From assembly GCF_025149915.1 (NCBI RefSeq), contig NZ_CP102278.1, positions 2,993,001-3,057,000 of the forward strand: a stretch of 64,000 bases of DNA. The letters run 5' to 3'. Of this stretch, positions 44,409 to 53,698 are shown piece after piece. Numbering within the stretch: position 1 is the stretch's first letter; every line of letters begins with the position of its first letter. The notes below the pieces were generated by a model. That model worked only from the letters and a program-made list of their open reading frames with translations. It was not told where the DNA came from and did not search any database. The position numbers and the translations under genes are program-made. The DNA comes from Coprococcus eutactus (GTDB lineage: Bacteria > Bacillota > Clostridia > Lachnospirales > Lachnospiraceae).

Positions 44409-44651
44409 GAATTTATAGCCATATTTTTTATAATTATACTATAGCAAAACCTGAGCGGCAACACACCTCTACCGTCTCCATATTAATTTGAATTATTTTG
44501 TGATAATCGCAGTGAAGTACTGCAAAGATCAATTTCGGAATTACACATAACATGATAAACGAAATATAACACGCTGATTTTAGAAATACAATTAAATAAC
44601 TATAAACTATTCAAAAGTATTGAACTCGTAATTTCATACCAGAAGAACGAA
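44409..44651. other. AT-rich gene-free stretch
   Basis: No gene or clear regulatory element is seen here between two nuclease-like remnants. Confidence 0.4.
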
Positions 44652-44930
44652 TTGTCACCGGAAGAACTTTTAGATATAATGAATTACATAAACAGGATCA
44701 TTAAACATATTGCTGATGGCAACGAATATGAGGAAAGGATGGTGAGTATCATGGGTGGTACAGTGGAAGAAACCCCATCTCAAAAACTCAAAAGGCTGGA
44801 AGATGAGAGAATAATACTTAACCTTTTTTCTAATGGTGTAGGATTCGAACCAATTAGAAAATCCGTTTCTGAAGATGTTATATCAAATGAAAGACTTTTA
44901 GAGCTACAGAAATTAGCTGCACCAAAATAG
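44652..44930 (+). pseudogene. Possible C-terminal fragment of a mobile nuclease-like gene
   Basis: The 92-residue frame, from a TTG (LSPEELLDIMNYINRIIKHI), is acidic and helical and ends KSVSEDVISNERLLELQKL. It recalls the C-terminal region of PD-(D/E)XK transposase/Rpn-type proteins, but no core domain is present and no ribosome binding site is evident. A short hypothetical gene is possible. Confidence 0.35.
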
Positions 44931-45010
44931 AATTTTAACAGATAATGATCATCTGTGGGTAATCAACTTGCTCACGGATGATCTTTTATTTATATGGCGG
45001 TTTGTCATAG

Positions 45011-45050
45011 TTGACTTATTGCGGAATCTGTATTATATATTATAATACAG
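45011..45050 (+). promoter_or_regulatory. Promoter and palindromic operator of the GntR gene
   Basis: TTGACT (45011-45016) is followed by an AT-rich -10. A perfect palindrome with 10-bp arms CTGTATTATA and TATAATACAG around TAT covers 45028-45050. It overlaps the -10, as expected for autorepression. Confidence 0.75.
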
Positions 45051-45075
45051 ATAATACAAAAAGGAGGGCCACCAC

Positions 45076-45465
45076 ATGATCATAGAGCTTGACATGAGTA
45101 GTGACACACCCATATACGTACAACTGCGCAATCAGATAGTAAAGGGAATCGGCAAAGGCGAGATACAGCCAGGTGAAAAGCTTCCCACTGTAAGACAGCT
45201 TGCGGCGGATGCCGGCGTGAACACAATGACTGTGAATAAGACATACCAGATACTCAAAAACGAGGGATATATCAGAACTGACAGAAGGCTTGGAGCATTT
45301 GTATCAGAAAATATCAATATGGACGCCGAGTTCCGTGACAAGCTGGAGTCAGAGTTGGAACTTCTGTCCGCCGAGGCAAGCATAACCGGGATGAACCGGG
45401 AAGATTTTCTCAAGTTGTGCGATGAAGTATATTCCAAAATGAAGTCTTCTCCAATCCATATATAA
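45076..45465 (+). CDS. GntR-family regulator (YtrA type)
   Basis: The 129 residues have the winged HTH start SDTPIYVQLRNQIVKGIGKG, EIQPGEKLPTVRQLAADAGV and NTMTVNKTYQILKNEGYI, and a short helical C-terminal part, as in the YtrA subgroup. These usually control neighbouring membrane or ABC proteins. AAAGGAGGG precedes the ATG. The adjacent palindrome is the likely site of action. The downstream membrane gene at 45602 is the probable target. Confidence 0.93.
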   Translation: MIIELDMSSDTPIYVQLRNQIVKGIGKGEIQPGEKLPTVRQLAADAGVNTMTVNKTYQILKNEGYIRTDRRLGAFVSENINMDAEFRDKLESELELLSAEASITGMNREDFLKLCDEVYSKMKSSPIHI

Positions 45466-45601
45466 TACAATGAACCATTAGGCGATATGGTGTAACCAAT
45501 TTGCATGAAAATAATACCAATTATGAATAATCATTATCATCACTGGGAGAACGAATCTTTATACAACAAATATCCACTAAAATAACAGAAAGGAGCCGCT
45601 T

Positions 45602-47101
45602 ATGAGCATAGCATTATTTATCATATTCCTGTTTATGAACTTCTTCATACTGCTCATAATGAAGTTCGTATATACAAGTAATTATTCGTATACCGAAGGA
45701 ATGCTCCTGGGTGTCCACATTCCAAAGGAACACAGTGAAGACGAAACCGTCCTGAATATTGTTGCTGATGCCAGACGTAAGATGAACCGGATTATCTGGA
45801 TAAATCTCATCCTTGGAACAGCCCTGTGCTTTGTCGTGTTCTGGGAGATCATTATATTCGTACTGGCATACACTATCTGGATGATCGCATTCTGTTTCCT
45901 TATAACATATGCAAACAACTCCGCGCACAGGAAAATGTATGCCCTTAAGATGAAAAATGACTGGATAATCCCTGCTCAGAAAAGAAAACGCTACATTGAT
46001 ACAAATGTGTCAGCTCTGATCGGCAATAGTGAGATCAGTTTCAATTATCATGGAATAATAATCCTTGTAGAACTCATTTGCCTGCTGCCATTTGCGATAG
46101 GAAAAAGTGCGGTCATATCAACCACAATGATAATAATAGGACTCTGCTCCGTCCTGATGTCACTTACATCCATGATATTCCACATATATGTAAACCGGCA
46201 CGAACGAACTGTGTACAGCTCGGATACCCAGCTCAACCAGACCGTCAACAGAACCATGAAGATATACAAGGGACTTGCAATGCTGATTCTTTCGGCAACA
46301 AATGCTGTCGCATGGGTATATATCGCTATTGACACCCTGATTCATTGCATATCATCAGCCAATAAGTCCCGGCAAATTTCGCTTTCTGATATTCTGAATT
46401 TCAAGGGTGCGCTTGTAGATGTCTCGCTGTGCAGCTCCGCACTCTATGTCTATATATTTATCCAGACTCTCGCAGCCATCGGATTGTTTACGCCTCTCCT
46501 CATGTCTCAAAGCAGAAAACGTGAACTCTTGGCAGCCGACACCCAGCCTCTCTACGTGGATGACGACGAATACTGGAAAACCGGATATTACTACAATCCT
46601 TCCGACCCGCATGTGCTGGTTCAGAACAGATTGCAAAGTGGAAATTATACATTTAACTATGCCACCAGGGGCGCAAAGATTTTTACAGGACTTACATGTA
46701 TCCTTATCACCGCCTGCATCGTCTGGATGATAGGTGTGCTTGTGCCATTCATAAACGTGCATATCGACACTCAGCTTGACTCTGACAGACTCATCATCTC
46801 CGCCGCCATATACTCGTCAGAGGTTTACTTTGATGACATTGAGGATGTTCAGCTTCTGGACGAACTGCCAGACGACAATTTTGTCCGTGTCAACGGAGGT
46901 GCCACCGATGAATACCTGATCGGCCATTTCAAGAGCAGCACCTACGGCAAATGTGAAATGTATGTATACGCAGACAGCTATCCCGTAATCATGATAAAGA
47001 CGAGGGATGAAGTGATATTTATGAACGCTAAGGATTCTGATGATACATGTTCTGTCTTCAGATCCATATTTCATACTTTCACTTATAACTACCTCCCCTA
47101 A
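45602..47101 (+). CDS. Multi-pass membrane protein (DUF1648-like)
   Basis: The 499 residues have about ten hydrophobic segments and a polar C-terminal domain of about 100 residues outside the last helix. The stretch YANNSAHRKMYALKMKNDW resembles the DUF1648/DUF5808 membrane proteins that often follow YtrA-type GntR genes. The function is unknown. GAAAGGAG precedes the ATG, and a strong terminator follows. Confidence 0.8.
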   Translation: MSIALFIIFLFMNFFILLIMKFVYTSNYSYTEGMLLGVHIPKEHSEDETVLNIVADARRKMNRIIWINLILGTALCFVVFWEIIIFVLAYTIWMIAFCFLITYANNSAHRKMYALKMKNDWIIPAQKRKRYIDTNVSALIGNSEISFNYHGIIILVELICLLPFAIGKSAVISTTMIIIGLCSVLMSLTSMIFHIYVNRHERTVYSSDTQLNQTVNRTMKIYKGLAMLILSATNAVAWVYIAIDTLIHCISSANKSRQISLSDILNFKGALVDVSLCSSALYVYIFIQTLAAIGLFTPLLMSQSRKRELLAADTQPLYVDDDEYWKTGYYYNPSDPHVLVQNRLQSGNYTFNYATRGAKIFTGLTCILITACIVWMIGVLVPFINVHIDTQLDSDRLIISAAIYSSEVYFDDIEDVQLLDELPDDNFVRVNGGATDEYLIGHFKSSTYGKCEMYVYADSYPVIMIKTRDEVIFMNAKDSDDTCSVFRSIFHTFTYNYLP

Positions 47102-47110
47102 AATAACTAA

Positions 47111-47146
47111 GGGGCTGTCGCACTAGTTGCTTAGTGCGACAGCCCC
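47111..47146. terminator. Strong terminator after the DUF1648-like gene
   Basis: GGGGCTGTCGCACTA and TAGTGCGACAGCCCC pair perfectly over 15 bp with a 6-nt loop. It serves the genes that converge here. Confidence 0.85.
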
Positions 47147-47152
47147 TACATC

Positions 47153-47455
47153 TTATAAATTTCGTCCTTGATATTGAACTGTTACCACGTAAACGGTTTT
47201 GCGTGGTTCGTCAATGCGGAATATGGCGATATAGTTATCAATCAATAACTGCAGATAGCCTTTGCCGGCATATCTGCCCTCGCTTCGTTCTTGATGGGAC
47301 TGTGGAAAAGTATCCAAGCTTAAAATAGATTTTTTAATTCGCTCAATCTGCCCTTTGACATTTTCAGGAGCCAATTTCTCATTTGCAATATATTCGTAAA
47401 TTTGGTCTAATTCACGAATTGCCTTAGGGTTGATTTTTACCTTGTATTTATCCAA
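47153..47455 (-). CDS. RelE/ParE-family toxin
   Basis: The 100-residue protein starts at a TTG (LDKYKVKINPKAIRELDQIY) directly after the antitoxin, which it overlaps by a few bases. ParE/RelE fold features: INPKAIRELDQIYEYIANE, LDTFPQSHQERSEGRYAGKG, LQLLIDNYIAIFRID and a strand VYVVTVQYQGRN. RelE-type toxins cut mRNA on the ribosome, and ParE types inhibit gyrase. Sequence alone does not say which applies. Confidence 0.85.
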   Translation of the reverse strand: MDKYKVKINPKAIRELDQIYEYIANEKLAPENVKGQIERIKKSILSLDTFPQSHQERSEGRYAGKGYLQLLIDNYIAIFRIDEPRKTVYVVTVQYQGRNL

Positions 47456-47711
47456 AATGTTTTTTCTCCAGTTCTGCAAAAACCATCTCAGCGTCAACTG
47501 CTTCTGCTCCGTTGGCAATTTCCTGTTCTGATTCAAATATGGCTTGGTCGATGCGGTTCATTCTTGCAAATTTATCATATAATTCACTACTCATTACAAC
47601 CAAGTCGCTATATCCGTTTTTAGTAATAAAAATAGGCTCCTGTTCCTTGTGTGCGATATTAGAAATCTCAGTTGTATTGCGTAAATCCTTAATAGGCATA
47701 ATAAGTGGCAT
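47448..47711 (-). CDS. Phd/YefM-family antitoxin
   Basis: The 87 residues have MPIKDLRNTTEISNIAHKEQ, EPIFITKNGYSDLVVMS and SELYDKFARMNRIDQAIFES, the Phd/YefM N-terminal DNA-binding fold with a helical toxin-binding tail. AAAGGAG precedes the ATG. It overlaps the toxin gene, the usual antitoxin-first order, with translational coupling. Confidence 0.9.
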   Translation of the reverse strand: MPLIMPIKDLRNTTEISNIAHKEQEPIFITKNGYSDLVVMSSELYDKFARMNRIDQAIFESEQEIANGAEAVDAEMVFAELEKKHFG

Positions 47712-47818
47712 AATGTTTCACTCCTTTCTCTGACATGATTATAGCATAATTATGTCTCAAAAAACAATATAAAATAAGCTCCCCGATATTCTAAAAGAGG
47801 ACAGTTATCCCGATGTTC

Positions 47819-48005
47819 AGGCATTTATGGGGCAACCTACCGTGAAATAGAGAGTGTTGTGGAACGATATGAGCGTGAAGTGTGGGAATACAATCTGAAG
47901 CTCAAACAGAAAGAGAAGCCAACCAAGAAACCGCCTGAAAAACAGAGCGTCAGAGAACATCTCCGACAGCTTCAGGAACAGGGCAGTTCCCTGTCTTGCG
48001 ATCTT
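47819..48005 (+). pseudogene. Fragment of a mobilization-like gene
   Basis: Reading YREIESVVERYEREVWEYNL then a Lys/Pro-rich stretch and VREHLRQLQEQG with no proper start. The charged helical pattern is like the C-terminal end of relaxases or other mobile-element proteins, so this may be a scar of a lost element. Confidence 0.35.
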
Positions 48006-48028
48006 ACATATATACGAGCACAAGAAAA

Positions 48029-48061
48029 CACCCTGCAAGTTTTTATGACTTGTAGGGTGTA
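48029..48061 (-). terminator. Terminator of the ThuA-like gene
   Basis: ACACCCTGCAAGT and ACTTGTAGGGTGT pair with one mismatch. TTTTC follows on the minus strand, 83 bp after the stop. Confidence 0.75.
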
Positions 48062-48143
48062 ACTTATATCGTATTACATGATATTATCTTCCGCACCGGT
48101 TAAGACGTCGACCAACTGAAGTTAACGTTTCGAAGCTCAATCA

Positions 48144-48779
48144 CTATTCAACCCAATCAATAGCATTCTTTACAAGTTTGACAAATGGTTCACAGGTCAG
48201 ATTTTGGGTAGTGTGTGCAGGAACGATACAGCAGATTTTTCCCTTGCCATAGGTGTGAACCCATACAGCAGGCTGAACGCCGTTCTTTGAAACGGTTTCT
48301 GCAAGAATCGTTGTATCAGCATTCGGAATCATTTTCATAACATAATGTTCGTCAAAATCAGGGAATGTGAATTTGCCAATGCCTTCAATAATCGGATGCT
48401 CTGCTATCGGTTTTACAGTAAGCGGACATTTTTCGGGATGAGTGATAAAGTTACTTCTTACAACATTTGTGAGGATTGGGTGATTTTCTGTGTAATCAGT
48501 AAGTGATGCGTGAAGCATAATCGTTCCCATACCATTCTGAACATCATTCAGAAATTTCTCCGTCCATTTTTCATCACACCAGATTGGAGTAGGAATCTGA
48601 TCATTTTCAATAGGGTCTTTGAAAGACAAAAACAAATCAAACTGCCCGTTGAAATAATCATTTGGGTTCTTCGTGAATGTTACTTCATAATCTGCGTTAA
48701 ACAGATAGTCCATCATAGGCTTGATGGAATCATCGTGATGCCAATAATCGTGTACCAAAACAAATACTTTTTTACTCAT
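48144..48779 (-). CDS. ThuA-domain protein
   Basis: The 211 residues have a glutamine-amidotransferase-like ThuA fold: FVLVHDYWHHDDSIKPMM, DLFLSFKDPI, GMGTIMLHASLTDY, HPIIEGIGKFTFPDFDEHYV, QPAVWVHTYGKGKICCIVPA. ThuA-type proteins in other bacteria act in sugar (trehalose or disaccharide) metabolism, but the catalytic chemistry is not settled. It is monocistronic. Confidence 0.85.
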   Translation of the reverse strand: MSKKVFVLVHDYWHHDDSIKPMMDYLFNADYEVTFTKNPNDYFNGQFDLFLSFKDPIENDQIPTPIWCDEKWTEKFLNDVQNGMGTIMLHASLTDYTENHPILTNVVRSNFITHPEKCPLTVKPIAEHPIIEGIGKFTFPDFDEHYVMKMIPNADTTILAETVSKNGVQPAVWVHTYGKGKICCIVPAHTTQNLTCEPFVKLVKNAIDWVE

Positions 48780-48902
48780 AAATTATACGTCCTTTCATCA
48801 CCATTTTATGGCTACGTTTTTGTGAATTCTCGTTTTTTAGATGTGTGTTAAATTCGAATTTTCTTTATTGTAGCACTGATAAAAAAGTGATACAACATAT
48901 AA

Positions 48903-48932
48903 GAAGGACAGGGCTCAATAAATGTCCTGTCC
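48903..48932 (-). terminator. Hairpin after the 193-residue gene
   Basis: GGACAGG and CCTGTCC pair. The T-rich minus-strand flank is weak. It lies 78 bp beyond the stop at 49010. Confidence 0.45.
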
Positions 48933-49009
48933 ATATCGTTACGCTATGAATGTATCAGTTGTCAGGGCTCAAGCCTATCCGCAAATACAGTTCATAATCA
49001 CGCTTATCA

Positions 49010-49591
49010 TCATTTTCTCAAGAAATGCTCCCTGTTCGGATACTCCTGCCTGAATGCCGCCAGTGCGGCACTCTGAAGTATGGCAAATTCCTTGTCCATG
49101 TGCAGCATGTGCGGCGCGTCAAATGCTATGGAGCTTATCTGATCTGCGATCTTCTTCGCCACGCCCTCATCCGAGAGCTGCCCCATACCAAATGCTATGG
49201 ATGTGAAACCTCTGCCGCCTCTGCTCACCTCGATGAACTTGAGGAACGCATTCTTGAGTTCATATAGCAGTATCTCCTGTTCCTCGGCACTTCTTTTGTC
49301 TGCGTCGAACAGACAGAGCTTGCTTATGATCTCCACAGCCTGTTTCTTTTTCTGACCTCCGATGTCAACAGAGCCGCCCTCCGATATGTATTTGAGCTCC
49401 ATAAGGCAGCCCACAAATGCATCATTCTTCGGCTTTCTCTTGCCATATCTCGCTGTCCACAATCTCTGACGGAAAACAGTAGACGAACCGGCGCTGTCAC
49501 CGTCCATATCCGTGCTGTTATTTTCCAGCAATTCAAGTCTCTTATCTGCATCCGTTTCTTTGTAAAATTCTTCTATCCAGCTATTTTCCAT
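49010..49591 (-). CDS. Uncharacterized helical protein
   Basis: The 193 residues show no signal peptide or membrane helix. Mostly helical, with KLCLFDADKRSAEEQEILLY, FLKFIEVSRGGRGFTSIAFG and PNREHFLRK at the end. I do not recognise it with certainty; it resembles conserved short hypothetical proteins of Lachnospiraceae. It is single, near the sugar-sensing operon but with a gap of about 185 bp. Confidence 0.75.
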   Translation of the reverse strand: MENSWIEEFYKETDADKRLELLENNSTDMDGDSAGSSTVFRQRLWTARYGKRKPKNDAFVGCLMELKYISEGGSVDIGGQKKKQAVEIISKLCLFDADKRSAEEQEILLYELKNAFLKFIEVSRGGRGFTSIAFGMGQLSDEGVAKKIADQISSIAFDAPHMLHMDKEFAILQSAALAAFRQEYPNREHFLRK

Positions 49592-49776
49592 ATGTATCCT
49601 TCCCGAATATATAATTGGATCTGTATCTCTACATCAATTCTTGATAATTTTTCCAGACAGATCTTCTCCAATTATATATGCTTTTAATTCACGATTGTTT
49701 ACTCATGTATCAGTTTGTAACTTTAGTCAGCTATTTTAGTTCATTATTTCAGGCTCTTATTTTAACGCTCCTGTAC

Positions 49777-50817
49777 TTATCTGAGCAGGAAATCATCCAC
49801 GCTGTCAACATCGACCTTCCAGTAAGGCGACACGTAATATTTGCCCTCGTCAAGATTATGACCATCAAGGCTGTTTCCCTTGAAGAGATCAACTGCCAAC
49901 CGCGCTATCTCTCCTGCCTGGGCCTCTTTGTCATTATAAACTGTTCCTTGCATGTTTCCCTGCTTTATCGCCTGAAGAGCATCGTCAAGTCCGTCTATTC
50001 CAAAGATCACAGGCCATCTGTCGCGGCTTATATTTGAGTTATTGTACGCCTCAACTGCGCCCAGTGCCATCTCATCATTGTTGGATATGACAAGCTCTAT
50101 CTGACTGCCATATTGACTTATAAGCTGTGTCATTCTGTTCTCCGCCTGACCTCTGTTCCAGTCGGCAAACTGATAACTGAGCTTCTCAAGCTCCACTCCA
50201 CCTTCCATGATGGTCTTCACCGAGCAGTCAGTTCTGCTTATGGCATCCTGATGTCCGGCCTCGCCTTCCAGAAGAACATACTGTATCTTGCCATCACCGT
50301 TGCGATCCACTTTGCTGTGCTTCTTTATATAACTTGCCGCAATCTCACCCTGCATATCACCAGATTCTTTTGCGTCACAGCCAACATAGTAGAGCTTTTC
50401 CCACTGCATCAGGTCATCACGCACCGGCTCTCTGTTGAAAAAGATCACTGGTATATCACTCTGCCTTGCAGACTTGATGATATTTGCCGGTGCGGTTCTG
50501 TCTACAAGATTCACACACAGCACATCGCAGCCTGCATCTATCATCTCATCAACTATCTCGTCCTGCTCACGCTGATCATTATCACCGCTTCTCACCGATA
50601 CTATCACATTCATATTTGTGGTCTCCATAGTCTTAAGATTGGATTTCACCTTTTCGACCATGGCATTTATGAATGGATCATCTGCTGTATAAGTGACCAC
50701 CCCGACTCTCATGGTTTTGTTTGATTTTTTATTGCTGTTGCCGCAGCCCATAAACGAGACTATCATCGCAGCCGCCAGCAAAAGCACATATATTTTTCTT
50801 AGTTTCTGTCTACTCAT
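49777..50817 (-). CDS. Galactose/glucose-type substrate-binding lipoprotein (MglB-like, normal order)
   Basis: This is a type 1 periplasmic-binding protein of 346 residues. It has a lipobox Cys in VSFMGCGNSN, then the usual order: MRVGVVTYTADDPFINAMVE (first strand), CVNLVDRTAP, IPVIFFNREPV, a calcium-loop-like DRNGDGKIQYVLLEG, SRTDCSVKTI, VISNNDEMALGAVEA, IFGIDGLDDAL. It overlaps the sensor-protein gene by 8 bases (ATGAGTAG), so it belongs to the kinase operon. It is either an extra transporter partner or a sugar sensor. Confidence 0.93.
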   Translation of the reverse strand: MSRQKLRKIYVLLLAAAMIVSFMGCGNSNKKSNKTMRVGVVTYTADDPFINAMVEKVKSNLKTMETTNMNVIVSVRSGDNDQREQDEIVDEMIDAGCDVLCVNLVDRTAPANIIKSARQSDIPVIFFNREPVRDDLMQWEKLYYVGCDAKESGDMQGEIAASYIKKHSKVDRNGDGKIQYVLLEGEAGHQDAISRTDCSVKTIMEGGVELEKLSYQFADWNRGQAENRMTQLISQYGSQIELVISNNDEMALGAVEAYNNSNISRDRWPVIFGIDGLDDALQAIKQGNMQGTVYNDKEAQAGEIARLAVDLFKGNSLDGHNLDEGKYYVSPYWKVDVDSVDDFLLR

Positions 50818-51772
50818 ATGAATATAAAAACCTCTCTACATCTTCGGAGAACAAATCGTCACTGTATATTATCTTTATGCCCTCCTCCCGACTCTTCATC
50901 GTATACAACCTGCTGTTCAGACCTTTTACTACCTCTGTCACACTGGCATAGCCAACACCGTAGCCATCCGGAATAACAAGGCACTTTATCTTGCCCGCAT
51001 CAAGCAGCGCCACAGATTTTACGCTGGTCCCCATTCCATATATCTGGGCGCCATTGTACATACCGTTATCCGCATTCTCTCCTATCTCATCGATCGCATA
51101 TGTGTCCATCACAACCATGTAGTCCACCTTTCCCAGAATATCCACAATGCCACATATGTCCTGATTGCCACATCGGCTGTACACCCAGCTCACCTCGCAT
51201 CCGGTTCCTTCTATCGCATCCATAAGTCCTGCTTTTCCGCTCACACTTCCCTCTGTCTGGGAATATCCGGTTATAATGCCTATGCTTTTGCCACGGAGTC
51301 CGTCCGCATCATTTGCCCTGATCTGTTCTCCAAGGGTATATCCTATCTTGTAGTTATCAGGTTTTATCGTAACAAATCCCGAGGCGCCATCTTCACTGTA
51401 TGCATCCTGGGTTATAAGTACAAATGGCACATCGCCAAGCTGTCCCAGCATATCCGATGTATCCTCGCCCGGTGCAGGACAAATTATGAATGCATCTACA
51501 TCATTTTCAAGCTGTTCATCTATTAGCTCCTTCTCATCCTGGGCTGACTCGATATCATCGGTGTTGCATATGATAAGATGGACATCATTGACATCTGCTG
51601 ATTGTTTTAGTCCATTTATAAGTCCATCCCACCTCTTATCACCGGAATTTGAAAGTATGACCGCTACTCTTTTCTGAGGTACATTTTCCCGGAATATCTG
51701 ATGTATAAAGAATCCGGCTATAACCACCAGAAACAGCTCCGCGATCAGAAAGGTTATCTTACTCTTCTTCAT
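50810..51772 (-). CDS. Membrane-anchored sugar-binding sensor protein
   Basis: The 320 residues have one N-terminal helix (TFLIAELFLVVIAGFFIHQI) that is not a lipobox, then a type 1 PBP domain (VAVILSNSGDKRWDGLINGL, DAFIICPAPGEDTSDML, PFVLITQDAY, GKSIGIITGYSQTEGS, YMVVMDTYAIDEIG). It overlaps the kinase gene by 14 bases. The position and anchoring resemble XylFII of Clostridium, which captures sugar at the membrane and activates LytS. That function is inferred. Confidence 0.88.
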   Translation of the reverse strand: MKKSKITFLIAELFLVVIAGFFIHQIFRENVPQKRVAVILSNSGDKRWDGLINGLKQSADVNDVHLIICNTDDIESAQDEKELIDEQLENDVDAFIICPAPGEDTSDMLGQLGDVPFVLITQDAYSEDGASGFVTIKPDNYKIGYTLGEQIRANDADGLRGKSIGIITGYSQTEGSVSGKAGLMDAIEGTGCEVSWVYSRCGNQDICGIVDILGKVDYMVVMDTYAIDEIGENADNGMYNGAQIYGMGTSVKSVALLDAGKIKCLVIPDGYGVGYASVTEVVKGLNSRLYTMKSREEGIKIIYSDDLFSEDVERFLYSYE

Positions 51773-53666
51773 CTGTCACCATCCCCCTTCCAAAATCCTG
51801 CCTCTCAAGTCTCTCTCTGTTCTCCTCCGTATAAGGAATGGCTGGAATGTGAATGACAACCTTTGTTCCCTCGTCCGGCTCACTGTACACCTTTAATCCA
51901 TATTCACTGCCAAACATCAGCTTTATCCTGGAGTGAACATTGATAACACCCACTCCGGAGCCATGCTTTGGCACCTTATTGTTGTCCACAAGGATGTTCC
52001 GGGCAACCTCCTCCGTCATACCCATGCCATTATCCTCAACTGAAATGTATATGTCGTCGCCCTTCTTCTCACCGCGGACAGTTATCTTGCCGCCATCGTC
52101 CTCATCCATGTTGCCCACACCGTAGTATATTGCATTTTCCAGGATTGGCTGCACGATAAGCTTAACTGTACAATAGTCATTTATCTCTTCGTCTATGATA
52201 AATTCTGTAGCAAATCTTTCTTTATATCTTACCTTCTGTATGTTCATGTAACTCGTGCTGTGCTGGATCTCATCCGCTATCCTTATGACGGTTCTGCCCT
52301 TTGACAGACTTATTCTGAGCAGCTTTGCAAGCTCAGATATCATAAATACTGCATCTGTATTTCTGTTCGCCTCCACCATCCATGTTATAGACTCCAGTGT
52401 ATTATACAGAAAATGCGGATTGATCTGGCTCTGGAGAGCATCCATTTCACTCTTTCTCCGCTCATTCTGCTGTCTGATTATTTCCTGCATCAGAACCTCT
52501 ATCTGCTCATAGGATTTCTTGACCGAATATCCCAGATGTCTTATCTCGGAGGATCCTCCAATATATATATCCGTGGTTCCACCTGTCTCATATGACTTTA
52601 CTGATTCATTCAGCTTAAGTATAGGCTTTGAGATTTTCTTTGTTATGATCCTGTTCACCCACAAGAGCATCATAAGCAATATCACAACCGTAGTTATAAT
52701 GTAATATCTGTACTGATTGATGCTGGCAGTCTGAACACTTTCCGGGACAACTCCTATGATCTTCCATCCAGTGTAGGCTATACTGCTGACAACAACATTT
52801 TCTTTGCCACCCGTCATCTTGATCTCATATGTACCGTCATCGTATACCGCTGCCTCTGTACTTTCCTCTGTGAAAAAGCCTCTGTCTATCTCTGCTCTTC
52901 GCGGATGGTATATGATATCTCCGTCACGGTTGCACAGATAATAATAAGTCTCACTTGAAGAATCATTGATCCTTGAAAGAGCCTCCTCGATCACGGAATA
53001 CTTCATATCTATCAGAAGCACGCCGTTTACCGGCTTATCTCCATCATTGATATCAACAGAACGGCTGAGGGATATGACCCAATAATACCTGTTGGCGCCA
53101 TCTTGAAACAGATCTTGTATATGAGGTGTAGAAAAGTGCATATTCTCTATATCTTCAGATGCATTCTTGTACCATTCCTGTTCCTCCACATTAACCTTAT
53201 CCTTCTGCACCGCAACCGGCTCCGCAGCAACAAGCTTCCCGGAATTGTCGTACAACGCCATACTCTGCACTTTGTCAACATTCACCTCATATAAAAGGCT
53301 GAACTGTCTGCTGAACTCCTGACTGGAGATGTCATATTCCTGGATAATGTTATAATTCACTCCATTAGATATCTGTCTGATGCCTGCCAGGTCTGTATCC
53401 ACTTTATCCACAGTACTCTCTATCATGCTTTCTGCATTCGAGACGGCAGTCTGCTTTATCGCAAGCTTGAATCTATTGTAAATAAGGAACCCCATAACAA
53501 CAGTTGTGGTTATCGTCAGTCCTGTGAGCACCGCCATGATTATTGACTGTATGTCAAATCCTATAAATCTGCCATGATGAAACCAGCCTCGCAGCCTCGT
53601 GCGCAGAGAATATTTATTTTTCTGCTTTTTGCCCTGAGCACCCTTCTTTTTCTCTCTGATCTTCAA
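51759..53666 (-). CDS. YesM/LytS-family sensor histidine kinase
   Basis: This two-component kinase of 635 residues has a transmembrane helix near residue 45 and an extracytoplasmic cache-like sensor (~60-320). A second helix (YRYYIITTVVILLMMLLWVN) and a HAMP region follow. The histidine domain SQINPHFLYNTLESITWMV carries the phospho-His, and the ATP domain has QPILENAIYYGVGN and DNGMGM. The start is a TTG at 53666 after GGGAG, 33 bp past the regulator stop. It pairs with the YesN regulator. Confidence 0.92.
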   Translation of the reverse strand: MKIREKKKGAQGKKQKNKYSLRTRLRGWFHHGRFIGFDIQSIIMAVLTGLTITTTVVMGFLIYNRFKLAIKQTAVSNAESMIESTVDKVDTDLAGIRQISNGVNYNIIQEYDISSQEFSRQFSLLYEVNVDKVQSMALYDNSGKLVAAEPVAVQKDKVNVEEQEWYKNASEDIENMHFSTPHIQDLFQDGANRYYWVISLSRSVDINDGDKPVNGVLLIDMKYSVIEEALSRINDSSSETYYYLCNRDGDIIYHPRRAEIDRGFFTEESTEAAVYDDGTYEIKMTGGKENVVVSSIAYTGWKIIGVVPESVQTASINQYRYYIITTVVILLMMLLWVNRIITKKISKPILKLNESVKSYETGGTTDIYIGGSSEIRHLGYSVKKSYEQIEVLMQEIIRQQNERRKSEMDALQSQINPHFLYNTLESITWMVEANRNTDAVFMISELAKLLRISLSKGRTVIRIADEIQHSTSYMNIQKVRYKERFATEFIIDEEINDYCTVKLIVQPILENAIYYGVGNMDEDDGGKITVRGEKKGDDIYISVEDNGMGMTEEVARNILVDNNKVPKHGSGVGVINVHSRIKLMFGSEYGLKVYSEPDEGTKVVIHIPAIPYTEENRERLERQDFGRGMVTDEEE

Positions 53667-53698
53667 AACAATTCTACTCCCATTATTTTTTCTCTGCT

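Noticed and set aside
49777..50817. Second circularly permuted binding protein
   Set aside because: Segment order is the ordinary MglB order from first strand to C-terminus.
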